A stretch of 64,000 nucleotides of DNA, taken from contig NW_006763303.1 of assembly GCF_000218685.1 (NCBI RefSeq), positions 496,001 to 560,000 on the forward strand. Reading direction: 5' to 3'. Under the pieces are notes generated by a model. It was not told where the DNA came from. It was given only the letters and a program-made list of their open reading frames with translations, and ran no database searches. Positions within the stretch are counted from its first letter, which is position 1. Each line of letters starts with the position of its first letter. Both the position numbers and the translations under genes were made by a program. This stretch comes from Serpula lacrymans var. lacrymans S7.9 (taxonomy: Eukaryota > Basidiomycota > Agaricomycetes > Boletales > Serpulaceae). Positions 52,059 to 62,947 of this stretch are shown here, one piece after another.

Positions 52059-54239
52059 CTAAGAAGAATCGTCTCCACCCTGAGGCCGAGCCGAAGACCT
52101 TGCATTGATTGCCATCCTTCTTCTCCTTTCCGCGAGCGCTCTCCTTGCAAACTCTTCTCTTGATGAAAGATTCCTCGCAAGATTGGGTCGCATCAGGTCC
52201 GACCCAAAGGACATAATTGATGATGTGGATGAAGACGCGCGTTCCATCAGCTTGGGTCTCCCATGCACCCGCTCTCTCCGCTTAGACCTGACTTTCCTCT
52301 GAGCGGGATCTTGTCCTCCGCTGTGTGGAGTGGTTTTCGGTGTAAAACTCTGCAGTCCAGATGGGTTCGAAGCAGCCCTACGATTATAGGGATTTGGTCC
52401 CACAGATTCAGCAGAGTAAATGCTACCAGTACTCATTCGAGACAAGGCATCAGGACGTTCATTGATTCGCTTGGCTGTCCATCGTCGAGGTCGTGCACTG
52501 GCGGTGGGTACTTCCTGGCTGAGCAATGGTGCTTGAGACTCCCGCGTTACTACATTATCTATTCCTGGATAAATGGATTGACGACCGTCCAGAGTGCTAA
52601 GCCCGAGCGTACTCCTGGATGGTTTTGGCGATGCATAATCGGCATTATATGGGTCCAACCCGCGGATATGCACCCTTCCCATACCTTCACCTGTTTCTTC
52701 CAGTGTGTACAGTCTTGATACACCCGAAGAGGTCGAATGCCCTCTCGTAATTGGATGTGTTCCAAAGTCGCGGTTCCACCTTGGTTGGTTTCCACCTCTG
52801 CTGTTTGTCCGCCGAGGAACTGGCGTAAACTTGTCATCTTCATCTGTGCCTGATGAATTGCTCTTTCCCATTACACCTAAGGCATTCAAGAAATTTGTTT
52901 TGAGAGTTGATGTCCAACCATCTGAACCTTGTTCAGTTTTCTTCTTATCGACCTCGTCAAAGTTATCTTCGTGGCCCGGTGGAGTCATCTTCTTCCATTT
53001 CCCGTCATTTCTGCCGTCGATAGCTCTTCTGGCTCTTAAGCTACCTGAGTTGATTTTGATTGGGCCCCATGGGACATCTTGCCTAGCTTCCTGAAGTTCT
53101 GCAGGCTGCGCTGCAGAGCTTGACACTTCCTCCTGCGGAAACCTAACCGTTTCAGAACTAGGTGTTCTCACCATATCAAGTCGGGTCCCTGGGCGACTAG
53201 ACTCGTCTCCAGACATGGATAACTCTCCGGGTACCATATTCGCTATTTGCAGTGGCCCCAGAGTGCGTGTGCTCTCGTGTACGCTGTATCCACTTATGAC
53301 CTTCGTCGGGGAAGGGCGCATGAGCGGATATGGACCCTGCATTACTGAGAGTCCGCCATTATTGCTGTCAGCAAGACTGTTGCGGATACTTTTTTCATCG
53401 TTTCCGTAAGGGATTGTTCCATCGTTATTTGGAATTGACAAGTTACTGTTAGCAAAAGGACCTGTTGTGCTCATTTGCACAATAGACGCCGGGAGGTAGT
53501 ATTCGGACCTTTCCTGACGACTGGTATTATGGTAATTGGAGTCTACTTCGTCGTCCAAGCCCAGGTTACGACTACTGCCTCCATCGCCTATAACTTCCTC
53601 TTCTATTGCTCTGCGTTGCCGAGCATGGGAGCGTGTCCGAATCCACCATGCTACAAGGGCGGCGATGCAGGCCACACCAGTGAATGATCCTAGGACTATA
53701 GCGACATAGAAAGGGGGTGTATGTGATGCCGTGGAAGGTGTCGGTGTCGGCGATGGGTCGACACTGGTTGGAATTGAGGCTGTGATGGTCGACGCTTGTG
53801 CAGAAGAAGGAGGAGATGGCGTGACTGCAAGTGGAGAAGTTGGCAACATGGTCATAAGTGTTGCAATTGGTGATGAAGACGACGCAGGGATATCCAGAGA
53901 AGACGACATCGTTGTGAATGTTGAGGTCCCAGAAGAGGAAGGAGATTCAGGTACTGGCAGAAGCAGCGAAGACATTGTCACCGAACCGACCTGCGATTCG
54001 TCTTGCTCTTGCATAGAAAACTGATTCAAAGCTTGTGTCGGTTTCCCTAGTGGTGTAGTAGTATCCAGTGCATCGGGGTCTGGGGTCTGATCGTCTCCTA
54101 AACTGGAGGTTGGGTTGCCGTTGTCATCGTTTGATGCATCGTTTAGCTCAACTGATGTTTGACCATCTGGACCAATGATAATGTCAGGATTATCTCGAGC
54201 CTGAAAAGAAAGAAACTTCTGCGGGATCACAGAGCTCAT
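52059..54239 (-). CDS. Ser/Thr-rich single-pass membrane protein, intronless, 726 aa
   Basis: I do not recognise a named family, but the architecture is clear. A serine/threonine/proline-rich N-terminal part (about residues 80-175) is followed by one membrane helix near residues 178-200 (FYVAIVLGSFTGVACIAALV). A stop-transfer cluster comes next (RTRSHARQRR), then a long polar cytoplasmic tail with many serines and RR pairs. The topology resembles fungal wall-stress sensor-like or mid2-like proteins of basidiomycetes, but no WSC or cysteine-rich head is present. There is no obvious signal peptide, so the helix may be a signal anchor. The lack of introns is unusual next to its intron-dense neighbours. 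Confidence 0.75.
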   Translation of the reverse strand: MSSVIPQKFLSFQARDNPDIIIGPDGQTSVELNDASNDDNGNPTSSLGDDQTPDPDALDTTTPLGKPTQALNQFSMQEQDESQVGSVTMSSLLLPVPESPSSSGTSTFTTMSSSLDIPASSSSPIATLMTMLPTSPLAVTPSPPSSAQASTITASIPTSVDPSPTPTPSTASHTPPFYVAIVLGSFTGVACIAALVAWWIRTRSHARQRRAIEEEVIGDGGSSRNLGLDDEVDSNYHNTSRQERSEYYLPASIVQMSTTGPFANSNLSIPNNDGTIPYGNDEKSIRNSLADSNNGGLSVMQGPYPLMRPSPTKVISGYSVHESTRTLGPLQIANMVPGELSMSGDESSRPGTRLDMVRTPSSETVRFPQEEVSSSAAQPAELQEARQDVPWGPIKINSGSLRARRAIDGRNDGKWKKMTPPGHEDNFDEVDKKKTEQGSDGWTSTLKTNFLNALGVMGKSNSSGTDEDDKFTPVPRRTNSRGGNQPRWNRDFGTHPITRGHSTSSGVSRLYTLEETGEGMGRVHIRGLDPYNADYASPKPSRSTLGLSTLDGRQSIYPGIDNVVTRESQAPLLSQEVPTASARPRRWTAKRINERPDALSRMSTGSIYSAESVGPNPYNRRAASNPSGLQSFTPKTTPHSGGQDPAQRKVRSKRRERVHGRPKLMERASSSTSSIMSFGSDLMRPNLARNLSSREEFARRALAERRRRMAINARSSARPQGGDDSS

Positions 54240-54628
54240 TTCTAAGGTCTGCGCACCTGGCGCAAGAAGATATATTGAGAGCTACCAGAGCACGAAAGCG
54301 ATGGGAGGGTATGCAATACTCTGTAGAGATATGGCAGTTTTACTTGTAGTGATGCCAGCTACTTAGAAATATGGAGTCGATAATCCATCTTGTGATAGTC
54401 TAAACCCCTTTCCACGTCAGCCTCAAACGCCTGAAATTTTGGACTGCCAGACATTATCAGAATGGGGAAATGAGACGTGTCTCGCGTCTTAGCTTGTCAC
54501 GTGACTAATATTGGTATTTGTTATTCGCGGCAATTGAAGTTGACGGTGGTCAGTGGCTTTCGTGGTCACGCTAAAGGTGTACCGGAAAGCGTTTGTCTGC
54601 ATCATCGTTTAGTTGAATTACACTGGGT
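54240..54628. promoter_or_regulatory. Divergent promoter region with CACGTG E-box
   Basis: A 390-bp space between the membrane-protein gene (minus) and TDP1 (plus). A palindromic CACGTG lies at 54497-54502 (tgtCACGTGact), a bHLH binding site; its use is not shown. Confidence 0.45.
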
Positions 54629-57234
54629 ATGGACCACGACAAAGAATTCGAAAGGTTTGTTTTAGATATTGCATATTATGCCAGCTCATCTCCCACCAAA
54701 AGGGCGATTGCTCTTAGTTTGCAAGAATCAACTACAACCGCAAATAATCCGATAGTTATATCTGATGACGAAGACGAAGATACACACTTTCAAGCGGATT
54801 TGAAAAGAGCGATTGCAGCATCAAAAGCCGAAGGATTGTCTCGTAGCTCTGTGCGACCAGACAAAAGCCAGGACGTTGAGTCAATGTCAGGCGGACCACC
54901 CAGCCGCGATACAAATACACGCCCTCAAAGCTTCACCCCGTCGGCATTTTTATCAGAGAGGGCTCAGCTTGAGAAGGAGCGACTTGAAAGACAGAAAAGA
55001 CTGCGCCAGGATGCAGGTTTTGAGGATGAGAACACAGCACCTCCTGCAAAAAGGCAACATATTTCATCTTCATCTCGGGTGAGCACTAATAGAAGGGCCG
55101 ACACATCCGTGTCTGCTTCCTCTTCTAGCTCCACCAGCGCAGAGAGTGGTTCTGCAAGCATTCCTGCAATTGAGCAGGTATTCTGGGAAGGAGAACTCAG
55201 GCCAGTTGCCAATCGCCACACCGACCCCAGACAAGATGGAAAACCAACTTTTCGACTAACAGAAGTCTTGGGTAAAGTATGAATCATTTGTTTAGCATTA
55301 CACCCAAAAGTAAACTGGATTGTTGACTAGAAATCCGAAATATCCTTCGCCATCCTTTCCTCCTATTCGCTATCCGTCTCGTGGATATACGAGTTTTTTG
55401 ACCCATCTGTACCCGTCATTATAGTTGCGCAGCCGGACGAGTCGGGCCAAGCAACTATAAAAAATGTTCTGCCAAATTGGATCAGGACGACTCCGTTTCT
55501 GCGCTACGGGCGAGGGTGTATGCACATGAAAGTGAGTATCTATAGCTGCATTAGTAACTGGATCAATGCTGAGTTTCTCATACTTTCATGAAGTTTATGC
55601 TCGTCAGTTCAAGTCACACTATCGTCTGATATTAGTCTTATCGTTTCGCAGCTATTCTACAAGACAGGCCGTCTGAGAGTGGTCATCTCCACCGCGAACC
55701 TTATTGACTACGATTATAGGGACATTGAGAACGTAGGTCCCTAATGAGAAATGATCGTTCGAGATGAATTCTTCACTGTTATCATAGGCTATCTGGTTAC
55801 AGGATGTACCATTGCGACCTCAACCCTTACCAAATGATCCAAAGGCAGTGGATAATTTTGCAACCGTGATGCAGCGAGTCTTACATGCGCTAAATGTTCG
55901 ACCTGCACTAGCAACCCACCTGAAAACAGATGTAAGTTCGCGAAGTATTTACTCGCATGTCAAATCTAACCTATAGGTCAATATGAAAATGACTAGCATC
56001 CGAATTTGCCACTTCAGTCCATTGATCACCTCCGATCGCATTGGGATTGGTCGAAAGTTAAGGTAAAGCTGGTTCCATCGATAGCAGGCAAGCATGAAGG
56101 GTGGCCGAAAGTGATCTTGACGGGTCATACAAGGTTAATGAAGGCAATTAGAGATATGGGTTTGCGTACTGGAAAGGGCAAGGCAGCTAAGGACCTCGTC
56201 ATCGAGTGTCAGGTATATGACCTCTACACTTTGTCATTGAAGTCAATAGCCTCGATGGCCAACTTATTGTCTTATCAATATGCAAATTTAGGGATCCAGT
56301 ATAGGCACCTACTCTACACAGTGGATGAACGAGTTTCACTGGTCAGCGCGTGGCGAATCAGCTGAAGATTGGCTTGATGAACCTAAAACTCGTCGGGCTA
56401 AGCTTCCATATCCCGCCGTGAAGATTGTATTTCCGAGCTTGAAGACGGTACAGACAAGTGTTTTGGGTGAACCTGTATGTTCTCACAGATATTTCATGAA
56501 TATGGCTGATCTTCGTTTTATTCAGGGAGGAGGGACCATGTTCTGCCGGGGGGTGCAGTGGAATGGGGCTAAGTTCCCGCGACAGTTGTTCCATGACTCA
56601 AATAGCACTGCAGGTGGGGTCCTGATGCACACAAAGGTGAGTTGCTATATTTCGGGGACGAGCTCGCATGCCATTACCTCGCCTTTTCCATAGATGATTA
56701 TTGGGACCTTTAAACAGAAGGCTACGACCAACTCTCTAGACAGTCACGATAAGGGCAAAGGAAGACAGTCGGATGCGGATTCAGATACAGAAACGGAAAC
56801 GGAAGAAGATGATGTTGTCGAGGTCGTCAATGATGCACCTATCGGCTGGGCATACCTAGGCTCGCACAATTTTACACCATCTGCTTGGGGGACCCTCTCG
56901 GGCTCGGGCTTTAACCCCATTCTCAACGTGAGTAGCACGTCTTAAATGTTTGGCCTTCTTGGATGTTTGTCCCGGTCGAGCTGAAACATTTTGCTGTTTC
57001 AACTACTAATGTCATATTTAGGTCGTGAACTACGAACTAGGAATCGTATTTCCGCTTCAGGACGAGTCAGAGTTAGAGAGTGTGTCATGTTTCAAACGCC
57101 CACCTAGGAAATACAAGGTTGGTGAGGATAAGCCATGGGTAAGCCACACCTACATCTACTGATGAGCAGGAATGGCTAATTGAACATCATGGCACTTGCA
57201 GATGCAGGAAGAATCTACTGTTTTTCAGCGATAA
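54629..57234 (+). CDS. TDP1: Tyrosyl-DNA phosphodiesterase 1
   Basis: The enzyme hydrolyses 3'-phosphotyrosyl bonds left by stalled topoisomerase I, in the nucleus. Exons: 54629-55276, 55331-55531, 55652-55732, 55788-55931, 55997-56212, 56292-56474, 56526-56636, 56694-56927, 57022-57138 and 57202-57234. Two HKD motifs are seen: HMKLFYKTGRLRVVISTANL and HTKMIIG...WAYLGSHNFTPSAWG. The N-terminus has two ubiquitin-interacting-motif-like helices (RAIALSLQES; DLKRAIAASKAE) flanking an acidic DDEDED stretch. That is an accessory head found in several fungal TDP1 proteins and suggests recruitment to ubiquitylated complexes. An acidic TETETEEDD insertion lies within the second half. All joins keep frame. 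Confidence 0.93.
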
Positions 57235-57585
57235 TTATATACGCGCACCATCGTTATGCTTTTCTTCGTTTAATATGGATTACATATAGATACTAGACCT
57301 AGCTGTGCGATGGTTAACTTGCATAATCATAAGCCGATACCGTGATCGAAGCGTTTGTAATGCTGGGCAAATGCGACAATGATACCACCGTGACCGTGCC
57401 CGACCGCGCCAGTGACGGCCATAGTCTGTATGTGTGGCACTGGCACATACTTTCGTCCGAGCTTATCGATATTTACAAGTCGAAAAACACATATAATGGA
57501 TCCATCGTTCGAGCATTTGCCGAGTTGACGCGTTCGTCGCATGAAATTGAAAGGTTCCTACGCTTTTGTCGATTTTCTCTATTGC
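57235..57585. other. Intergenic between TDP1 and SDR genes
   Basis: About 350 bp between two plus-strand genes; it must hold the SDR promoter. An open frame crosses part of it (57342-57611) without recognisable content. Confidence 0.45.
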
Positions 57586-58986
57586 AATGGGGATTTACTG
57601 GTCGACACTAGTCGCACAATCCTTCCCACCTGCTCCAACATTCAGCGTAGATGAAATCCCAGACTTGACTGGAAAAGTAGTGCTCGTCACCGGAGCAAAC
57701 GTAGGGATCGGGAAAGAAACAGCAAGGGTACGCTGAGTTTTCACCAAATTGACTTTACTTCTGCACTTGACATGCAACGCTTAGACATTGCTCACGAAGA
57801 ATGCTAAAGTGTATCTTGGGTCGAGAGACAAGAAGAAGGGGGAAGGCGCTATTAACGAGTTGAAGGAACTGACTGGACGGGAAGCCCACCTTTTTCAAAT
57901 AAATCTGGCGAGCCTCAAGGATATCAAGGCATCAGTAGAGGAGTTTTTGAAGTGAGTGAGGCAATAGTTATGACCTATATTGGCTGCTTAAAGTAAGCAT
58001 GCATGCAGGTCAGAGAACCAGCTACACGTGCTTATTAACAACGCGTGAGTTGTATGTTGCATTTTGTACAATGGTGGTAAGAGCAAAATTCGTGTTTACA
58101 GTGGTGTTATGAATGCTCCTGTGAATCTGCTAACTGAAGACGGATATGATCTCCAGTTTGGTACCAACGTTCTCGGTATTCGTTCATTTTATATTATATT
58201 TGTTACGCTGCTGACGTTGGATGATCAGGGCATTTTTATCTCACTAAGCTTTTGCTACCCCTAATGGAGTCGACAGTGAAAATATCACCAAAGGGGACAG
58301 TACGTGTGGTCAACGTCTGTTCAATGGCTCATATTGTCAGCAACCTCCATTTTAACACATTCAAAGACTCACGCGCAAGGAGAAGGATGCCGTCAATGAA
58401 ACTTTACGGGCAGAGTAAGACAGTGAGTACTTCGGTGAATCATAGTAAATATCCAGTTAACAGGAAGAGAATAGGGAAACATCGTATTTTCTACCGAATT
58501 ACATAGAAGGTACCAGGAGAAAGGAATCATAACGATTTCTGTGCATCCAGGCAAGCTGTAGTCACCCCAAAGGATGAAGTTTCGCTCCGTGCGAACTGAT
58601 ATATACTATAGGCCTTATCAAGAGTGAACTGCATCGCCACAACAGTAAAATTTTCGATGCATTCCTGGTTTGCCTCCCTCTACCCTCGTTCTCTGTACCT
58701 TCACTTATGGGTTCATTTAGGCTCTTTTCTTATACGATGTCCCGTATGGAGCTTTAACGCAGCTTTACGCGGGAACTACGCCAGACGCCGAAGCACTAAA
58801 GGGAAAGGTTTGTCCATCTATTTTCGTCCTCGTTTCCAGCCAGAACGTGGCTTATCATTCAATATACTCTGTACTCAGTACCTCATACCCTGGGCAAGGA
58901 TAGGCAAACCTCGCGCAAATACCCAGGACCCTCAGCTTGGTAGAAAGCTGTGGGAATGGCTAGAGGGCCAGGTCCAAGATCTGTAG
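57586..58986 (+). CDS. Short-chain dehydrogenase/reductase, retinol-dehydrogenase-like
   Basis: An NAD(P)-dependent oxidoreductase of the classical/extended SDR group. Exons: 57586-57727, 57785-57951, 58009-58044, 58102-58175, 58229-58422, 58475-58550, then 58612 onward with one further internal intron and a final exon 58879-58986. The cofactor motif is TGANVGIGKET, then LINNAGVM, NVCSMAH and the catalytic YGQSK. The tail continues HPGLIKSELHRH and, after an intron, ALTQLYAGTTPDAEALKGK then YLIPWARIGKPRA. The intron after exon 6 starts GC (gcaagc) and ends atag, a GC-AG intron. Substrate is unknown. A 3' exon boundary near 58700-58760 is uncertain. Confidence 0.85.
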
Positions 58987-60232
58987 TGATTACTGAGGCG
59001 CGAATGCCGCATGCGAGAAGTGCGAGCGGGACAAAATGTTCAAAAAGGAATTTAGATACCTGAAATACTGGAATAATTGTTGATTTTCACGGCAGGCGGA
59101 GTAAAGCTTCAGGGAATGCTATTATCCTACCAATGTTCTGAAATGCAAGCAGGGAAAACCATCGGGATACTCGGTGCGTTCACAGCGGCCCATCAGCTAA
59201 AAGGAGAGCTAACCCTGTATAAAATGGTAAGTATTGGCAGACGATGATACTATATGTGTGTACCCTGAGGTAACATTGAGGTCATCTAGACTTGGGCAAC
59301 TACACGCCACTGCCATATCACTAACACCAGTTCCTCCTCGACTCGGTCAATGATTCACTCACGTTAGCGTCCGAGAACAGTCAACGTCAATGTTCGAAGG
59401 GACTACTGCGACCACGCCTCAAAATGGGGCATGACCTATAATACCATATGGTGTCCCAGGCGGTGCACACTGCCAGATAAAGCATTTCTGGGCACACGTA
59501 TACATGAGGTAAGAAAGTCCATACTTGTCTTAAACACGACTCGTCCTGACAATGATTAGGTGGACCGTAAGCGGCGGAAACCTCATGACACACTTTGCAT
59601 TGAATCTCCTGGCACGAAGTATGTATGGGAGGCATTGACACCTAATTTACAGTTAAAAGTAGGGACGGTAATGGAATATTACGTGTTACTTATCATTCAA
59701 GATCTATCCACCGGCGCAGTGATGTGACCCCGACTCGATTGCTGTACCTCGTCAGCCGGAAGATGGAAGCATGGTCACTGCGTAGGGGTGTAGTGTTCAA
59801 TTGAGAACTTCTGGGAAGTGTCTAGCCACTTGCTGAGAGTTAACAGGGACAGAACTACAGTCCAGTATGAGTAACTAAAGAATAGGAATACTGGATTCTG
59901 CAATATTAGTCCAAAGTTTTGTAAACAAAGGTAAACAAATCAGCCACAAAGGCAAAATTATAGAATGCTCAGTGAATACTGAACAATAGAGCAAAAAGAA
60001 TAAAGAGGAAAGTGATTTAGAAAGAAGGGAAATTAGATAGCACAACTAGGTGCAGAATCACCAAAACTAACATGTAGATGTTCTTGAAGGAGTTGCTCGA
60101 CATCACTAATGGCTAATATGCATTCATTACAGGAAGGTGACTCGTCACCAGCCCTTGCAATTGCCACGAGGCAGTGCAATGCTGGATAGTATGCGCGGCG
60201 CTGAGGTATGTGTTATATCCTATGGTGCGGGC
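58987..60232. other. No gene seen
   Basis: Open frames are short; a cysteine-bearing 84-codon minus frame (59641-59387) has no recognisable domain. The sequence looks like decayed intergenic DNA. Confidence 0.4.
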
Positions 60233-60664
60233 GGTTCACTTGAGTGCCGCTACTTTTGTGCAAAATTCTCGCCCCCTTCAGAAAAAGTCGGATTTTAATT
60301 TCCTCTAGTAAAAATGCTCCTTTTGATGAGGGGAACATAATTACAAGACAGATTTTGAATTATGTCAAAACTGAGGGAGATAATTATTTCAATGACCCCA
60401 AATTGGCGCATAAGTACAGAAGTCGCCCAAAATCAATCAAAAAGACGTGCAATAGCTTCTGGAACCCGTCTATGAGACTTGTACTTTGCCGAACTATGTA
60501 AACTGCTGGACCTGCAGCTGAGCATCTTTGGTCTCAAGTCCCGATCGGTAAGCCTCCATCCACTGATACATCCTGTGCTCCCACAGCCGAATTTCAAGGT
60601 GGTCAGGGTTAGTTCAGATGGCCGATTTGGCGCTTGCACAAAAGTAGCGGCACTCAAGTGAACC
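60233..60664. mobile_element. MITE-like element, 432 bp, perfect 31-bp terminal inverted repeats
   Basis: Positions 60233-60263 (starting GGTTCACTTGAGTGCCGC) are the exact reverse complement of 60634-60664. The interior has no intact transposase; an open frame of 85 codons near the left end is unsupported. No flanking direct repeat of 2 to 10 bp is visible (left gtgcgggc, right acaccagc). Perfect arms in otherwise decayed DNA suggest a recent arrival or a foldback element kept homogeneous. Confidence 0.8.
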
Positions 60665-61748
60665 ACACCAGCATCTGCAAAGTGGTCAAACTCGCTTGAT
60701 AGTTTTATGGCTAAGCGCAATTCAAAAATCTGAGCTAATCCCATTTGGGTTTCCAAAACTTCCTCCAACATACTTTTGAAGACCAATTTCGGTCAAATGC
60801 ATAGCTATGTGCTACACTATTGGTGCGCTATGCACGGATGTGCCATGCACTGGTGTGTTAGGCAGGAGGGACATGCTACACACTAAGGGAAGGTGGGATG
60901 GGGGCGACAAGCAGACTAAGTCCAACAACTACGAAGTGGAATGTATCATGGATGTACTCTGTGCTACAGGGGTCTAATTTCAAAGAGAGAGAGGGCCAAG
61001 GACGACACACCTGAACAATCAATTTGTCTGCAGAGAAGGAAAGCATTACAGTTTAAAAAATTGAAACCTGCAATGTACACATACCAGCATTTCAAAAGCA
61101 GCTGGCATAGGCAGATCTGCTCAATTCTGAGGAGATACATCCAACGGAGAGACTATTCTTAGGGCTCAGCATGAGCCTATGATAGCCTCCCAGAACTGTC
61201 AACTTTTGCATCATAGACCTTACTCGAGACGTCCTGCCACATCAGCCTCATCAGGTGGGCCATACATGTGAACAAGTCAACAAGTGGGACTCCTGATTTA
61301 TCTAGGAATAGAAATGATACTGTACGGACAATGCTGGCATGAAAAGGATCGTGAGAGAATACACATGGGAATAGCCTTCAATACTAAAGTCAAACAAAGA
61401 GTGTGATGGTGACCTGTGAATAGATATTAATTGCGAGACCACAGAAGCAGTGACAGGACATCAGAAATGTTGCCGATGTTGAACATTGAACATTGGATTG
61501 TGTACAAGATCAATCCTACCAGAAAATCTGTAAGTTTCAATATTTTCTTGCAGTACAGATTAAAGTTTCGACCTGAATAAGCAGCTGACCTCGGACTTTC
61601 ATTGCCAGCAACATTGAGGGTGATGCCCATAATTACAGCTAAATCTATATTGATAAACTGTAGAGAGTCAACATTGTCACTTTAACTGTAGAGACAAATC
61701 ACATGATTCAGACTCGTTACATAGCACTGGACTTTACTCTTGTTTGTT
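60665..61748. other. No gene seen
   Basis: Contains short internal repeats (ctatgtgctacac, gctatgcacggatgtgc, ccatgcactggtgtg, near 60800-60860). No coding content recognised. Confidence 0.4.
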
Positions 61749-61893
61749 CCTCAGTTGTTGATCATCAACACTGAGGTGTGTATAACATTATATTAAGATT
61801 TCTTGTAGACTAATATTCTATCAGCTCTGTCTAGGTTAGAACATTAATAATAGTTGTTGATCATCAACACTGAGCTCTGTCTAGCTTTCTTTA
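61749..61893 (+). repeat. Copia 5' LTR end (partial) with internal direct repeat
   Basis: The motif agttgttgatcatcaacac occurs at about 61754 and again at about 61854, in each case followed by tgag. The LTR is inferred from position directly before the primer site and gag start. Its left end is not defined. Confidence 0.45.
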
Positions 61894-61905
61894 GGTTATG
61901 AGCCC
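61894..61905 (+). promoter_or_regulatory. Primer-binding site, half-tRNA (Met) type
   Basis: GGTTATGAGCCC is complementary to the anticodon stem-loop side of a methionine tRNA (GGGCTCATAACC). Copia-group elements of this kind are primed by an internal tRNA fragment and not by the tRNA 3' end. It lies 105 bp before the gag ATG. Confidence 0.65.
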
Positions 61906-62010
61906 TGGGCTTTAATCAGATCAGAGCCCAAATTAGCCCGGAAACAGACGTGCATACAGTTGACAACTCATCAGCTTCACAGACACAGTCAACGCAGTCA
62001 TCAGATCAAG

Positions 62011-62947
62011 ATGGGAAAATTCGATCACATCCCAGAATTAACAGGTGCCAAAATTTTTCATGAATGGCATCGTCACACCAAAACTATAACAACCAAGAGT
62101 TAGTTACTCTGGCGCACACAAGAACACACTATAAAGAAGATGTTGAGGGAGTGGTTACCCCTTAAGCTGCAGAGAGTTTGTTGGTATACAACAGGAGGAC
62201 TCGCTAAGGAGTCTCCTGGATCTATTGGGGTATATATACTAATACAGAGTGTTTGTACTTATGTACTGTACAGTTGATAAAGTTAGTGGCTGATGATGTT
62301 ATGGGGCCTAGCCCGCATGACCAGCTCCACTGCGTGAGAGAGTTGTATCTAAAATAAGAAGAAGGCAATGTGGCGCAAGAAAGAGGAGTTTGGACAAAAG
62401 GGGAAGTGCCGCATGGCACCATGTGTGAAAGCTAAAGTGTACAAGGTTAAAGCGGAGAATGAAAAAGAAGGAAAGGTCTGAAAATTGTGTTATCGTAACA
62501 AAAACACTGTTAGTCGGGGAAGGCCTGTATAATCACATTAGCAAGGGAACTGATCCGACAAATTTCTTTGAATATGCGTCATTGTTGCCGTCTCCTCTCG
62601 ACCTGAGTGCACCAACATCAACAGAAGTCCAATTGATTCAATCATGGATCAAAGACGACAGAAATGCAAAAGGAATCATCCTTCACAAAGTGAACACCAT
62701 CATATTAAACATTATTCCGGATGATGTTTCTCTACTAGCTCGTGACACTTGGACCATACTGGCTGATCAATTTGATCACATTGATATCTCTGTTCAGTTC
62801 ACCATTAAGAATCAGCTGAATGACCTCAGAATGAAAGATGCAGGTGACGCTCAATGCTATGTGTCAGCTCACATCTCTGCAAACAAACACTTATCACGCA
62901 TACAAGTAACACAAACTCAGATTGCGATCACTTCCATATGTCATTGA
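62011..62947 (+). pseudogene. Copia gag, split by a solo LTR
   Basis: The ATG at 62011 opens MGKFDHIPELTGAKIFHEWH, then the frame is cut at 62084 by a 416-bp insertion and continues after 62501 with GEGLYNHISKGTDPTNFFEY. Further gag blocks are LIQSWIKDDRNAKGII and ARDTWTILADQFDHIDISVQ. It stops at 62947. This is the UBN2-type gag of Copia elements. Protease, integrase and RT do not follow; sequence after 62950 is unrelated. Confidence 0.85.
62085..62500 (+). mobile_element. Solo LTR (416 bp) inside Copia gag, TSD aaaac
   Basis: The element begins TATAACAACC (family start TGTAACAACC with G to A) and ends ATCGTAACA. It is flanked by aaaac at 62080-62084 and 62501-62505. Same family and same 3'-end type as 2374-2772. 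Confidence 0.92.

Noticed and set aside
60433..60786. 117-codon minus-strand frame overlapping the MITE-like element
   Set aside because: It crosses the right terminal inverted repeat and has no recognisable content; probably chance.
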